Shown here: in pieces, positions 38,080 to 47,466 of the stretch
Numbering within the stretch: the stretch's first letter is position 1
Layout of the letters: every line of letters starts with the position of its first letter
NCBI GenBank assembly: GCA_016868035.1
Contig: VGID01000001.1
Span: forward strand, 262,509-326,508
From: Betaproteobacteria bacterium
GTDB taxonomy: Bacteria; Pseudomonadota; Gammaproteobacteria; Burkholderiales; SG8-41
Direction: 5' to 3'
DNA length: 64,000 bases
Position numbers and translations under genes: made by a program
Notes under the pieces: model-generated
The model's database searches: none
What the model was told of the DNA's origin: nothing
What the model saw: the letters and a program-made list of their open reading frames with translations, nothing else

Positions 38080-38865
38080 CTAGCGGCCAGTAAATCGCGG
38101 CGGCCGCTTTTCGACGAACGCCTTCATCCCCTCTTTCTGGTCTTGCGTCGCGCAGCAGCGGCCGAAGTACTGCGATTCGAGCGCAAGCGCGGCAGCGAGC
38201 CCGAGCTCCGCGCCGCGCCGCACCGCCTCCTTGGTGTAGCGCACGGCAGCCGGGCCCATGCCGGCGATCACCCGCGCCATGTCCAGGCCGGTTTGTCTCA
38301 ACCCGGCGGCGGGCACCACCCGGTTCGCCACGCCGATCGCGGCCGCCTCCTCTGCATTGATCTGGCGCCCCGTGCAAAGCAGTTCCAGCGCGCGCGCCGG
38401 CCCGATTCTGCGCGGCAGGCGCTGGGTGCCGCCGAAACCGGCGCACACGCCGAGATTGACTTCGGGCTGGCCGAATACCGCGCGCTCGGACGCAATGATC
38501 CAGTCGCATGCGAGCGCGAGCTCGCAGCCGCCGCCCAGCGCATAGCCATTCACCAGCGCGATCACGGGCAGCGGAAGCGCTTCGAGCTTCGCGAAAGCGC
38601 GGGAGCCGTGCGCCGAGAACGCCTCGCCCTGCCCTGGCGTGAAGTTCTGCATCTCCGTGATGTCCGCGCCGGCGACGAAAGCCTTCTCTCCCGCGCCGGT
38701 GACGAGCAGCACGCGCGCGCCGGGGTCTTCCGCCACGACGTCCGTGGCGACCGCGATTTCGTCGAGCGTCGCGCTGTTCAGCGCGTTCAACGCCTTCGGT
38801 CGGCTGATCGTGAGAAGATAGATGCCGGGCTCGGGCTGCTCGAGCAGGATATTCTGAAAAGCCAT
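38080..38865 (-). CDS. Enoyl-CoA hydratase/isomerase (crotonase family)
   Basis: 261 residues from ATG 38865. Crotonase fold. The oxyanion-hole segment is KAFVAGADITEMQNFTPG, and the catalytic loop has GYALGGGCELALACDW and ASERAVFGQPEVNLGVCAGF, with both catalytic glutamate positions occupied. It most resembles short-chain enoyl-CoA hydratases of fatty-acid or butyrate metabolism. It precedes, on the same strand order, the SDR and PHA synthase genes but is separated from them by a 290-bp composite repeat region. Confidence 0.93.
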   Translation of the reverse strand: MAFQNILLEQPEPGIYLLTISRPKALNALNSATLDEIAVATDVVAEDPGARVLLVTGAGEKAFVAGADITEMQNFTPGQGEAFSAHGSRAFAKLEALPLPVIALVNGYALGGGCELALACDWIIASERAVFGQPEVNLGVCAGFGGTQRLPRRIGPARALELLCTGRQINAEEAAAIGVANRVVPAAGLRQTGLDMARVIAGMGPAAVRYTKEAVRRGAELGLAAALALESQYFGRCCATQDQKEGMKAFVEKRPPRFTGR

Positions 38866-38870
38866 GGATT

Positions 38871-39157
38871 CACCGCCAAGGCGCAAATGGAACCGAATTA
38901 AGTCAGGAATCGAAGGTCCGACGCCCACCGTAGGCAACCAGCGACCCAGATTGTATTTGTTTCAGTCTCGATTTTGATCGCGAAGGTCGTTTCGGTTCTG
39001 TTCCTGTTCTTGTTTTCCCTGGCGTACCTCGGCGGTTCAATTTCTTTATTCTCTCGACGTCTCTGTGGTTTAAAAAGCTGGAATGAGGACCGCGCATTGA
39101 GGATTGAGAGAATTCATGCCGCGTCCCTTTGTGTCCTTCGTGTCCTTTGTGGCTCAG
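38871..39157. repeat. Composite repeat region (element 17) with four unit families
   Basis: The 296-bp gap between the crotonase and SDR genes has no gene. A CCGCCAAGGCGC arm (38871-38886) is complemented by CCTGGCGTACCTCGGCGG near 39018-39035. A CTCGACGTCTCTGTGG stretch (39053-39068) follows, then two GGATTGA-family heptads (39093-39110) and a CTTTGTGTCCTTCGTGTCCT arm (39127-39146). The last two have no partner inside the gap. Confidence 0.75.
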
Positions 39158-39161
39158 CTTT

Positions 39162-39929
39162 TCACTTCGCCGACATGCGCAGCGCGCCGTCGAGCCGGAT
39201 CACCTCGCCGTTCAGCATCGGATTCTCGACAATGTGCTGCACCAGCGCCGCGTATTCTTCCGGCTTGCCGAGCCGGGGCGGAAAAGGAGTCTGCGCCGCG
39301 AGCGATTGCTGCAGCTCGGGTGCGAACGCCGCTGCCATCGGGGTTTCGAAAACGCCGGGCGCGATTGTCATGACGCGGATGCCGAAGCGCGCGAGTTCGC
39401 GCGCGGCCGGCAGCGTGAGTGCCGCCACGCCCGCCTTGGAAGCGCTGTAGGCAACCTGGCCGACCTGCCCTTCGAATGCGGCGACGGATGCCGTGTTGAC
39501 GATGATGCCGCGCTCGCCCCCGCCATCGGGGGTGTTCTCCGCCATCGCTTGCGCCGCGAGCCGCAGCACGTTGAACGTGCCGACGAGGTTCACCTCGAGC
39601 GTGCGCCGGAAGCTGTCGAGCCGGTGCGGCCCCTGCTTGCCCAGCACCCGCTCGCCGGGCGCGATGCCCGCGCAGCTCACCGCGCCCTGCAGCGAGCCGA
39701 AGCTTGCTCGCGCCGCTGCGATCGCTCGCGCGACCTGCGCTTCGTCCGTGACATCCGCGGGCGCAAACCGCGCCCGGGCTCCTATTTCCTGTGCGAGCCG
39801 CTCCCCGTGCTCGCGTTGCACGTCAACGACGACCACGTTCGCGCCCGCCGCGGCGAGCCGGCGCGCGGTCGCGGCGCCGAGCCCCGAGCCCCCGCCCGTC
39901 ACCAGGAACGTGGCGCCCGCGACCCTCAC
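39162..39929 (-). CDS. Short-chain dehydrogenase, 3-hydroxyacyl-CoA dehydrogenase type II-like
   Basis: 255 residues from GTG 39929. Classical SDR: the NAD-binding motif is [12 protein letters not shown] (about 11-22), and catalytic Ser, Tyr and Lys appear in [14 protein letters not shown] and [12 protein letters not shown]. The sequence style ([37 protein letters not shown]) is that of type II 3-hydroxyacyl-CoA/2-methyl-3-hydroxybutyryl-CoA dehydrogenases. It overlaps the end of phaC by 4 bp (GTGA), implying co-translation. It could supply or remove 3-hydroxyacyl-CoA for the polyester. Confidence 0.9.
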   Translation of the reverse strand: MRVAGATFLVTGGGSGLGAATARRLAAAGANVVVVDVQREHGERLAQEIGARARFAPADVTDEAQVARAIAAARASFGSLQGAVSCAGIAPGERVLGKQGPHRLDSFRRTLEVNLVGTFNVLRLAAQAMAENTPDGGGERGIIVNTASVAAFEGQVGQVAYSASKAGVAALTLPAARELARFGIRVMTIAPGVFETPMAAAFAPELQQSLAAQTPFPPRLGKPEEYAALVQHIVENPMLNGEVIRLDGALRMSAK

Positions 39930-41743
39930 TTGGATGCCGTTTCGGGTTCAGTTCGGATCTTCACGTAGGACCCGGGGGCGTCCTCGTAGGCTTTGAGCTT
40001 CCCCTTGCCGGGAACGCGCGTCGCAACCATCCCGCCCCCGTGCTCCGCGATCCAGTTCTTCCAGTCCATCCACCAGGAACCGGGATGCTGCTCGGCGTCC
40101 TTCAGCCAGCGCTCGGCGTCGGGCGCAAGCTTGTCGTTGGTCCAGTAGCAGTACTTGTTGGCCGCCGGCGGATTGATGATGCCGGCGATGTGCCCGGAGC
40201 CGCCAAGCACGAATCGAACCGGCCCCCCGAAAAGCCTCGCCCCGGCATACGTCGAGCGCCACGGTGCGATGTGATCCTCCACCGTCGAGACGAAGTAGAG
40301 CGGGGCCTTCACCTTCGCGAGATCGATCGGCACCTTGTTGATGTGGATGCCCCCGGGCTTGCTCAACAGGTTCTTCAAATACATGTTGCGCAAATAGAAA
40401 ATGTGCATCGCGGCCGGCATGCGCGTCGAGTCGGAGTTCCAGTAGAGCAGGTCGAACGGAAACGGGTCGCGTCCCAGCAGGTAATTGTTGACCACGAACG
40501 ACCAGATGAGATCGTTCGCGCGCAGCATGTTGAAGGTCGTCGCCATCTCGCGGCCCTCGAGGTAGCCGCGCTTCTTCATGCGCCGCTCGAGCGCTTCCAG
40601 CTGCTCCTCGTCGATGAAGACCTCGAGCTCTCCCGGCTCCCCGAAATCGATCATGCTCGCGAAGAAGGTGGCGGAGGTTATGCGCCGGTCGCCCTCGGCA
40701 GCCATGGAGCCTAGCGCACATGCGAGCAGCGTGCCGCCCAGGCAGTAGCCGATCACGTTGACCTCGCGCTCGGCGGTGGCCTTCTCGATCGCGTCGAGCG
40801 CCGCGAGCACGCCTTCCGTCAGGTAGTCGTCGAAACGCTTGTGCGCGAGCTCCTCGTCGGGGTTCACCCAGGAGACCACGAACACGGTGTGGCCCTCGCC
40901 CACCGCCCACTTGATGAATGAATTGTTCTCGCGCAGATCGAGGATATAGAACTTGTTGATCCACGGCGGGATGATGAGCAGGGGCCTGCGGTGGACCTCC
41001 TTCGTTGCAGGCGCATACTGCAGGAGCTGCATCAGCTCGTTCTGGTAGACCACCTTGCCCGGAGTGACGGCGATGTTCGCGCCGAGCCGGAACGCGCGCT
41101 CGTCGGTCATCCGCACGCGGATCTGCTCGCCCTCGCCGCGGGCCAGGTCCTCGAGCAGGTTGTCGAGCCCCTTCACCAGGTTGGCGCCGCCGGTCGCAAC
41201 GGTCTCGCGCAGTACTTCCGGGTTCGTCAGGAGGAAATTGCTCGGCGAGAGCGCGTCGATGTACTGCCGCGTGTAGAAATCCACCTTCTTCGCGGTGCGC
41301 TCGTCGAGGCCTTCGACGCCGCCCACGGCCTGGTGCAGATTCTTGGCGGCGATCAGGTACGACTGCTTGATGTAGTCGTAAAGGAAATTCTGCTGCCAGT
41401 CCTCGTGCTTGAAGCGGCGGTCCTCCCGGCGCGGCGCGGCTACCGGCTCCACCTCGTGGCCCATCAGCTTCAGCATCGAGCTCTGCCACAGCGCGGCGTA
41501 GTCCTGCCACAACTGCATCTGCAGCTGCGCGAGCTTGAACGGGTCGGCGAGCATTTTCTGCCACGCCTCGAAGAAGGCCCGCGCGATTCCGAGCTCGTCG
41601 CCGAGCGGCGCAACGCCGCCCTGCGCCTGGCGCTGCATGAATTTGGCGATGAGCTGCGCGCTCTTCTCGGCGATCCCGCCGTAGACCCTGGCGAGTTCCT
41701 CGGGGCCGGATTTTTGCGTGGAGGTTTCCCGCGTGGCGCTCAT
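39926..41743 (-). CDS. phaC: Class I polyhydroxyalkanoate synthase
   Basis: 605 residues from ATG 41743. Polymerises short-chain 3-hydroxyacyl-CoA into storage polyester at granules. The N-terminal PHA synthase domain (about 105-275) is followed by an alpha/beta-hydrolase core. The lipase-like box GYCLGG (332-337) carries the nucleophile C334. The aspartate in [10 protein letters not shown] (about 495) and the histidine in [13 protein letters not shown] (about 523) complete the triad. A much longer open frame upstream is antisense to the metallo-hydrolase gene. It overlaps the metallo-hydrolase stop. Confidence 0.96.
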   Translation of the reverse strand: MSATRETSTQKSGPEELARVYGGIAEKSAQLIAKFMQRQAQGGVAPLGDELGIARAFFEAWQKMLADPFKLAQLQMQLWQDYAALWQSSMLKLMGHEVEPVAAPRREDRRFKHEDWQQNFLYDYIKQSYLIAAKNLHQAVGGVEGLDERTAKKVDFYTRQYIDALSPSNFLLTNPEVLRETVATGGANLVKGLDNLLEDLARGEGEQIRVRMTDERAFRLGANIAVTPGKVVYQNELMQLLQYAPATKEVHRRPLLIIPPWINKFYILDLRENNSFIKWAVGEGHTVFVVSWVNPDEELAHKRFDDYLTEGVLAALDAIEKATAEREVNVIGYCLGGTLLACALGSMAAEGDRRITSATFFASMIDFGEPGELEVFIDEEQLEALERRMKKRGYLEGREMATTFNMLRANDLIWSFVVNNYLLGRDPFPFDLLYWNSDSTRMPAAMHIFYLRNMYLKNLLSKPGGIHINKVPIDLAKVKAPLYFVSTVEDHIAPWRSTYAGARLFGGPVRFVLGGSGHIAGIINPPAANKYCYWTNDKLAPDAERWLKDAEQHPGSWWMDWKNWIAEHGGGMVATRVPGKGKLKAYEDAPGSYVKIRTEPETASK

Positions 41744-42765
41744 GCGTATTCCTTCGGTGCCGGCGGCGAGCGGCGCGCGAAACGATAGCTGCCGGCCTCG
41801 TCCGTGGCGCGCGTGAGCTTGCCCGCGTGCATCAGGTGGTTCAAGTGGGCAATGGCCTCGCCCATGGCAAAGAACAGCTGCTCGTCGTGATAGTCGCGGC
41901 CGAAAAGCTCGGGCAGCAATTGTGCCGCAGTGCGCGGCTGCCGACAAACCTCCAGGGCCCGTTCGAGGCGCTGCGCGTGGTGGACCCGAAGCGCGGTGAT
42001 CCGGTCCTGCAATCCACGAAACGGCAGGCCGTGCGAAGGCAGCACGATCGTGCCCTCCGGTAGAGCGGCGAGCCGCTCGAGCGAGCGCAGATACTGCCCG
42101 AGCGGATCTGCCTCGGGCTCCATGGGCCAGACGCTCACATTGGTGGTGATGCGCGGGAGCACCATGTCGCCCGAGATGAGCGCGCCCAGCCGCTCGCAGT
42201 AGAGCGAAGCGTGCGCCGGCGAATGGCCGTGCCCGACGATGACGCGCCAGGCGTTTCCCCTGATCTCGATCGAGTCGCCGTCGCTCAGCCGGCAGAACGC
42301 GTGCGGCACTTGCGGCACGCCGCGCCGATAATATTCGTCGGGAGAATTCACGGCGACGCACCGTGCGGGGTCGAGACCATGACGCAGGAACAGCTCGCGC
42401 ATCTGGGCGAGCCCGGTGCCTGCGGCGCGCTGATGCACCGCGCGGGCGAGCAAATATTCGGGCTCGGTCATCCACGGCGTCACGCTGCACCGCTCGGCGA
42501 GCCAGGCCGCGAGGCCGACGTGATCCGGATGGCAGTGCGTGACCATCAGGCGGGTGACGGGGCGCCTTCCGTCCCCCGGCGCCAATATCCGGTCCCAGAC
42601 CTCGCGCGCCGGATGCGTGGAGTAGCCGCAGTCCACGGCGGTCCACCCCTCTCCGTCGGCGAGCAGCCACAGATTGATATGGTCGAGGCGGAACGGCAGG
42701 GGCATTCGCAGCCACTGCACCCCGGGCAGCACAGGCGTGATCAGGCCGAAATCGACCGCCTCCAA
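41740..42765 (-). CDS. Metallo-beta-lactamase-fold hydrolase
   Basis: About 341 residues from TTG 42765; no ATG or GTG is available nearby, and the frame is open for about 20 more codons upstream. The zinc-binding motif THCHPDHVG (76-84), the histidine in IVGHGHSPAHAS and SGDMVLPRITTNVSVWP fit a glyoxalase II-like or thioesterase-like hydrolase. A C-terminal winged-helix-type part (about 260-330) is typical of LACTB2-like proteins. The gene starts next to a LiuR-type palindrome and overlaps phaC by 4 bp, so it heads an operon with phaC and the SDR gene. The substrate is unknown. Confidence 0.85.
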   Translation of the reverse strand: MEAVDFGLITPVLPGVQWLRMPLPFRLDHINLWLLADGEGWTAVDCGYSTHPAREVWDRILAPGDGRRPVTRLMVTHCHPDHVGLAAWLAERCSVTPWMTEPEYLLARAVHQRAAGTGLAQMRELFLRHGLDPARCVAVNSPDEYYRRGVPQVPHAFCRLSDGDSIEIRGNAWRVIVGHGHSPAHASLYCERLGALISGDMVLPRITTNVSVWPMEPEADPLGQYLRSLERLAALPEGTIVLPSHGLPFRGLQDRITALRVHHAQRLERALEVCRQPRTAAQLLPELFGRDYHDEQLFFAMGEAIAHLNHLMHAGKLTRATDEAGSYRFARRSPPAPKEYA

Positions 42766-42819
42766 TGGATAGTCCAGCTTCAGTGGGTGCTCCAGGGTGA
42801 GCTGTAGGGCTGGATGGTA

Positions 42820-42835
42820 TTGACGTTAACGTAAA
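42820..42835. promoter_or_regulatory. LiuR-type operator 1, between liuR and the metallo-hydrolase/phaC operon
   Basis: TTGACGTTAACGTAAA, a palindrome with one mismatched pair and the perfect core ACGTTAACGT. It lies 52 bp before liuR and 55 bp before the divergent TTG start. A second copy is at 43315. The motif agrees with what I recall of the LiuR consensus in Proteobacteria. Confidence 0.8.
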
Positions 42836-42886
42836 CGTGAGATAACCTTTGAGCCGATATGTTACACGGCGATATTGCAAAGCACA

Positions 42887-43288
42887 ATGAGCGCAACTTA
42901 TAGCATTTCCGACCTCGCCCACGAGTTTAGTGTGACCACCCGCACCATCCGCTATTACGAAGACCAGGGACTGCTCAGCCCTGCTCGCGAGGGAGTCAAC
43001 CGTGTATTCAGCAACCGCGACCGGGTTCGCCTGAAGCTGGCCCTGCGAGGAAAGCGCCTCGGTTTCAGTCTCCGCGAGATCCGCGAGCTGTTCGAACTCT
43101 ACGATGTCTCCCGGGACGAAGAACGCCAGCTCGAGGTTTTCCTCGCCAAGCTCGAGCGGCGTCGGGCGATCCTCGAGCAACAGCGCGAGGACATCGAAGT
43201 GATGTTGCAGGAGATCACCTTCTTCGCAAACCAGTGCCGCCGCCTGCTCAAGGACGAACGCGGTGACGGCGCAGAAAAGGTGGCGTGA
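42887..43288 (+). CDS. liuR: LiuR, MerR-family regulator of branched-chain amino-acid degradation
   Basis: 133 residues from ATG 42887. N-terminal MerR helix-turn-helix and wing (YSISDLAHEFSVTTRTIRYY, EDQGLLSPAREGVNRVFSNR). A long dimerisation coiled coil follows at about 80-120. No metal-binding cysteine loop is present, only one C-terminal cysteine, consistent with an acyl-CoA or other organic effector. The position before isovaleryl-CoA dehydrogenase and the flanking operators identify it as LiuR. It should repress in the absence of inducer; this is inferred from the family. Confidence 0.9.
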   Translation: MSATYSISDLAHEFSVTTRTIRYYEDQGLLSPAREGVNRVFSNRDRVRLKLALRGKRLGFSLREIRELFELYDVSRDEERQLEVFLAKLERRRAILEQQREDIEVMLQEITFFANQCRRLLKDERGDGAEKVA

Positions 43289-43314
43289 CTAAGACGCGAT
43301 GCCACTGCATAACG

Positions 43315-43330
43315 TTTACGTTAACGTAAT
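43315..43330. promoter_or_regulatory. LiuR-type operator 2, upstream of liuA
   Basis: TTTACGTTAACGTAAT, nearly perfect palindrome with the same ACGTTAACGT core as operator 1. It lies 27 bp after the liuR stop and 136 bp before the liuA start, where it could control the liu genes. Confidence 0.8.
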
Positions 43331-43465
43331 GCTTCTACCAGGCCAGGAAACGCCTGAAAACCGGGCCCGCACGAGCCGCCAGGAAGTTCAGTCGGGCTAC
43401 CCGCGCATTGCCGCCGCGCGGGTTCGCGGCGCGACTTCCCATTAACGGGTGCGCGGGGGCAAGCG

Positions 43466-44626
43466 ATGCGGCGGGGACTTCAGTTCGGGCTGGGCGAGAC
43501 GGTGGATATCCTGCGCGAGTCGGTCGCGACGTTCGCTGCGCGCGAGATCGCGCCCCGCGCCGCGGAGATCGACCGCAGTAACGAATTCCCGCGCGATCTG
43601 TGGCCCAAGCTCGGAAGCCTTGGCCTGCTCGGCATCACCGTCGAGGAAGAATTCGGAGGCGCGGCCATGGGCTACCTCGCGCACGTGGTCGCGATGGAGG
43701 AGATCAGCCGCGCGTCCGCTTCGGTCGGGCTTTCCTACGGCGCGCATTCCAATCTCTGCGTCAACCAGATCCGCCGCATCGCCACGCCTGCGCAGAAAAA
43801 ACGCTATCTGCCCAGGCTCGTCTCCGGCGAGCATGTCGGCGCGCTCGCCATGAGCGAGCCGAACGCGGGCTCCGACGTCGTGGGCATGCGCCTGCGCGCC
43901 GAGAAACACGGCGACCACTACGTTCTGAACGGAAGCAAGATGTGGATCACCAACGGGCCCGACGCCGACGTACTGGTGGTCTACGCCAAGACCGACGCCG
44001 ATGCCGGCGCGCGCGGCATCACCGCATTCATCATCGAAAGCACGTTCAAGGGCTATCGATCCGCGCAGAAGCTCGACAAGCTCGGCATGCGCGGATCCAG
44101 CACCAGCGAGCTGGTGTTCCAGGACTGCGCGGTGCCGGAGGCGAACGTGCTCGGCGCAGTCGGCAAGGGAATCGAAGTGCTGATGAGCGGGCTCGATTAC
44201 GAGCGCGCGGTGCTGGCAGCGGGCCCGGTCGGCATCATGCAGGCATGCATGGACGTGGTGCTGCCGTTCGTCCACGAGCGCCGGCAGTTCGATCAGCCGA
44301 TCGGCGAGTTCCAGTTGATGCAGGGCAAGCTCGCCGACATGTACACCACGCTCAACGCGTGCCGCGCCTACGTCTACGCGGTGGCGGGCGCTTGCGACCG
44401 CGGCGAGGTCGCGCGCAAGGACGCGGCCGGTGCCATACTTTATGCCGCGGAACGGGCAACGTGGATGGCGAGCGAGGCGATCCAGTGCCTCGGCGGCATG
44501 GGCTACGTCAACGAGACGCCCACCGGGCGGCTGCTGCGCGACGCCAAGCTCTATGAGATCGGCGCAGGAACATCTGAAATCAGGCGTTGGCTCATCGGCC
44601 GGGATCTGTACGATGAGACTCGATAG
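43466..44626 (+). CDS. liuA: Isovaleryl-CoA dehydrogenase
   Basis: 386 residues. FAD-dependent acyl-CoA dehydrogenase that oxidises isovaleryl-CoA to 3-methylcrotonyl-CoA in leucine breakdown. [19 protein letters not shown] and [17 protein letters not shown] are the usual FAD and substrate regions. The catalytic glutamate lies in the isovaleryl-type internal position, E246 in [20 protein letters not shown], and not at the C-terminal position of short-chain enzymes. The C-terminus [20 protein letters not shown] is typical. It is preceded by a LiuR operator. Confidence 0.95.
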   Translation: MRRGLQFGLGETVDILRESVATFAAREIAPRAAEIDRSNEFPRDLWPKLGSLGLLGITVEEEFGGAAMGYLAHVVAMEEISRASASVGLSYGAHSNLCVNQIRRIATPAQKKRYLPRLVSGEHVGALAMSEPNAGSDVVGMRLRAEKHGDHYVLNGSKMWITNGPDADVLVVYAKTDADAGARGITAFIIESTFKGYRSAQKLDKLGMRGSSTSELVFQDCAVPEANVLGAVGKGIEVLMSGLDYERAVLAAGPVGIMQACMDVVLPFVHERRQFDQPIGEFQLMQGKLADMYTTLNACRAYVYAVAGACDRGEVARKDAAGAILYAAERATWMASEAIQCLGGMGYVNETPTGRLLRDAKLYEIGAGTSEIRRWLIGRDLYDETR

Positions 44627-44959
44627 ACCAGCGCGCCGGCCGAGACCAAGTCGGGGCGCGGACAGTTGAAATCAGGCGGTGGCGGATCGCAACGGAGTCG
44701 TACGAAGACTGGCGCTGACGACAGTATGGCTCGCTTCGATTCCTCCCATCCCGTGAAGCCGGCCTGTGCCCCTACTCGATGGAGCACGGCCGGGCCTGCG
44801 ATGCCGCCAGGGAACGAAAGACCAAAGCGACCTGGAGTAAGCACTCGCGCCGATGGATCTGGTTCGCGCAAATTACCGTTGGCCGATGCTGCGGATCCGA
44901 GCCGGATCTGCGGTCTGGAGTGACCACTAACTGACTCGCTGAATCAACGAGATAGCTCC
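44627..44959. other. Intergenic region, no gene found; worn copy of liuA tail
   Basis: A 333-bp space between liuA and the nitronate monooxygenase-like gene. Near 44669-44690 the sequence GTTGAAATCAGGCGGTGGC repeats, with two changes, the liuA segment coding SEIRRW (44573-44591), and partial similarity continues about 25 bp further. The rest shows no gene, repeat array or terminator that I can support. Confidence 0.4.
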
Positions 44960-46045
44960 ATGCTGCGAACAGCGCTTTGCGATCAACTGGGAATCCGACT
45001 TCCGATCATCCAGGCGCCGATGGCCGGCGGGACATCCACCCCTGCGCTCGCCGCTGCAGTTACCGGAGCGGGCGCACTCGGTTCGCTCGGCTTCGCCTAT
45101 ACGCAGCCAGAGGGCATGCAGCGCGACATCGATGCCGTGCGCGAGCGTACCGGCGGCGCATTCAATGCCAATTTGTTCGGCGCGCCGCAACCGGCCGCGA
45201 TCGAGCCGTCCGCCCAGCGCGCCGCGATCGCGGCGGTGAGCGCTTACTATGAGGAAATAGGCCTGCCCGCGCCCCAGCCGGTGCGCCCGCCGTACGCCCC
45301 CGACCTCGAGGCGCAGCTTGCGATCGTCGAGTCCTCGCGTCCTCCGGTGTTCACCTTCCATCTCGGCGAGCTCCCCGCCCGACGCGTACGGCATTTGCAA
45401 TCGCTCGGCATCAAGGTCGGCGGCAGCGCGACCTGCGTGGCCGAAGCCCGACGGCTCGAGACGAACAGCGTGGATTTCATCGTCGCGCAGGGCGCCGAGG
45501 CGGGCGGACACCGCGGAACCTATCTGCGCGATCCGTACGACGCGCTCACCGGCACCTTCGCCCTCGTGCGCATGATCGTCCGCGCGGTGCGCGCGCCGGT
45601 GGTCGCCGCCGGCGGCATCATGGACGGCGCCGGCATCGCCGCGGCGCTCGCGCTGGGCGCGCAGGCGGCGCAGCTCGGCACGGCATTCATCGCGTGCCCG
45701 GAGAGCGGCGCCGCACGCGTGCACAAGGAGCGCCTGCTCGCCGCGCAGGAGGACGAAACGCTCATCACGGAAAAATTCTCGGGCAAGCCGGCGCGCGGGC
45801 TCGCCAACCGCTTCATGCGCGAGATGGGCGCGCAGGGTGCACCGCACCTCGCCTTCCCGGCGCAGAACGCGCTCACCGGCGCGCTGCGCGCCGCGTCGGC
45901 CAAGGCGGGCAATCCCGATTTCGTCGCGATGTGGGCGGGGCAGGCCGTGGCGCTCGCGCGCGCGCTCCCCGCGGCGGAGCTGGTCGCGGCGCTCGAGGCC
46001 GAGACGCTCGAGTGCCTCCGCCGGCTTGCCGCGCTGCGCCGCTAG
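44960..46045 (+). CDS. Nitronate monooxygenase / 2-nitropropane dioxygenase family protein
   Basis: 361 residues. FMN TIM-barrel protein of the nitronate monooxygenase family. The N-terminus is LGIRLPIIQAPMAGGTSTPA, followed by GALGSLGFAY, QGAEAGGHRGTY (the histidine position used for catalysis in class I enzymes) and PVVAAGGIMDGAGIAAALAL, which binds the flavin phosphate. The physiological substrate could be a nitronate such as propionate 3-nitronate, or another carbon acid. Its placement inside the liu cluster has no clear metabolic reason. Confidence 0.88.
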   Translation: MLRTALCDQLGIRLPIIQAPMAGGTSTPALAAAVTGAGALGSLGFAYTQPEGMQRDIDAVRERTGGAFNANLFGAPQPAAIEPSAQRAAIAAVSAYYEEIGLPAPQPVRPPYAPDLEAQLAIVESSRPPVFTFHLGELPARRVRHLQSLGIKVGGSATCVAEARRLETNSVDFIVAQGAEAGGHRGTYLRDPYDALTGTFALVRMIVRAVRAPVVAAGGIMDGAGIAAALALGAQAAQLGTAFIACPESGAARVHKERLLAAQEDETLITEKFSGKPARGLANRFMREMGAQGAPHLAFPAQNALTGALRAASAKAGNPDFVAMWAGQAVALARALPAAELVAALEAETLECLRRLAALRR

Positions 46046-46060
46046 AAGGACCGATTCTCG

Positions 46061-46136
46061 AGACACGAAGGACATAAAGAAAAAGTGGAATTAGCGGAAT
46101 TTTATGAATGAAATCTTCGTGTCCTTGGTGTCCTCA
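46061..46136. repeat. Inverted 9-mer element 18 (GGACACGAA family)
   Basis: The left arm, 46061-46082 (AGACACGAAGGACATAAAGA), and the right arm, 46114-46136 (TCTTCGTGTCCTTGGTGTCC), are complementary around a 30-bp AT-rich core. Confidence 0.85.
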
Positions 46137-46167
46137 ATGATCAAGGGTTCGCTTTGAGGTACGCCGC

Positions 46168-47358
46168 ATGCGTGACGACCCGGTAGTCATCGTCGGATCC
46201 GCCCGCACCCCCATGGGCGCATTCCTGGGCGACCTCAGGTCCGTCGCCGCGCCCGAGCTCGGCGCGGTCGCCATCCGCGCCGCGGTCGAGCGCGCCGGCA
46301 TCGTGCCGGCCGAGGTGCAGGAAGCCATCATGGGCAACGTGCTGCCCGCGGGCCAAGGGCAGGCGCCGGCGCGCCAGGCTGCGCTCGGGGCGGGGCTGCC
46401 CCCCGCGACCGCGTGCATGACCATCAACAAGGTATGCGGCTCGGGCATGAAGGCGGCGATGCTCGCGCGCGACGCGATCGCCCTCGGCATGAACGAGGTG
46501 ATGGTCGCGGGAGGCATGGAGAGCATGTCGAATGCCCCCTATCTGCTGCCCAAGGCGCGCTCGGGCCTGCGCCTGGGACACGGCGAAGTGAAGGACCATA
46601 TGTTTCTCGACGGCCTGGAAGACCCCTACGACCGCGGGCGCCTGATGGGCACCTACGCCGAGGACTGCGCCGAGAAGTACCGGTTTACCCGCGAGGCGCA
46701 GGACCGCTACGCGATCACCTCGCTCACGCGGGCGCAGGAAGCGATACGCAACGGCGGCTTCGAGAGGGAGATCGTGCCGGTAAGGGTCGTGGGCGCTCGC
46801 GGCGAGGCCACGGTGAGCGTGGACGAGCAGCCGCTCAAGGCCAACCTCGACAAGATCCCGCAGCTCAAGCCCGCGTTCCGCAAGGACGGCACCGTGACAC
46901 CCGCCAACTCGAGCTCGATCTCCGACGGAGCGGCGGCGATGGTGTTGATGAAGCTCTCCGAAGCCGAGCGCCGCGGAATCGCGCCGCTCGCGAGGATCGC
47001 CGGCCAGGCCACCCATTCTCAGGAACCGCGCTGGTTCACCACGGCCCCGGTCGGTGCCATCAGGAAGTTGTTCGACCGCACCGGCTGGAGCGCGAAGGCC
47101 ACCGATCTGTTCGAGATCAACGAGGCGTTCGCGGTAGTCGTGATGGCCGCCATGCAGGAGCTCGAGCTGCCCCACGACCGGGTCAACGTGCACGGCGGCG
47201 CGTGCGCACTGGGCCACCCGCTGGGCGCATCGGGCGCGCGCATCATGGTGACGCTGATCGCGGCACTTGAAACACACGGCCTGAAGCGCGGCATCGCCGC
47301 GCTGTGCATCGGCGGCGGCGAGGCGACCGCGGTCGCGCTCGAGCGCTTCGATTCATGA
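46168..47358 (+). CDS. Acetyl-CoA C-acetyltransferase (thiolase)
   Basis: 396 residues. Thiolase II-type enzyme, condensing or cleaving acetoacetyl-CoA. The acyl-accepting cysteine is C90 in NKVCGSGMKA. The histidine in GGACALGHPLGASGARI and the second cysteine in ALCIGGGEA complete the active site. In this setting it could finish leucine degradation by splitting acetoacetyl-CoA, or supply acetoacetyl-CoA for PHA synthesis. A GAGG Shine-Dalgarno precedes the ATG. Confidence 0.95.
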   Translation: MRDDPVVIVGSARTPMGAFLGDLRSVAAPELGAVAIRAAVERAGIVPAEVQEAIMGNVLPAGQGQAPARQAALGAGLPPATACMTINKVCGSGMKAAMLARDAIALGMNEVMVAGGMESMSNAPYLLPKARSGLRLGHGEVKDHMFLDGLEDPYDRGRLMGTYAEDCAEKYRFTREAQDRYAITSLTRAQEAIRNGGFEREIVPVRVVGARGEATVSVDEQPLKANLDKIPQLKPAFRKDGTVTPANSSSISDGAAAMVLMKLSEAERRGIAPLARIAGQATHSQEPRWFTTAPVGAIRKLFDRTGWSAKATDLFEINEAFAVVVMAAMQELELPHDRVNVHGGACALGHPLGASGARIMVTLIAALETHGLKRGIAALCIGGGEATAVALERFDS

Positions 47359-47360
47359 AA

Positions 47361-47449
47361 CATGACGTGATGGCGCGTGACATGATGGACCGTGACTGGT
47401 AGAGCGTGATTGGCCCTCGAATCACGACCCGCGAATCGCGACTCACGCA
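47361..47449. repeat. Inverted heptad element 19 (CGTGACT / AATCACG family)
   Basis: The left arm, 47362-47400, has repeated CGTGAC/GATGG units. The right arm, 47420-47449 (AATCACGACCCGCGAATCGC, then GACTCACGC), is complementary with mismatches. It begins 3 bp after the thiolase stop. Confidence 0.75.
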
Positions 47450-47466
47450 TCTCTTGGAAAAGTGAC

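Noticed and set aside
39926-43180. A single 1084-residue minus-strand open frame covering phaC and upstream DNA
   Set aside because: Only the part from 41743 onward is PHA synthase. The upstream part overlaps the metallo-hydrolase gene in another frame on the same strand and has skewed Arg/Ala/Gly composition.
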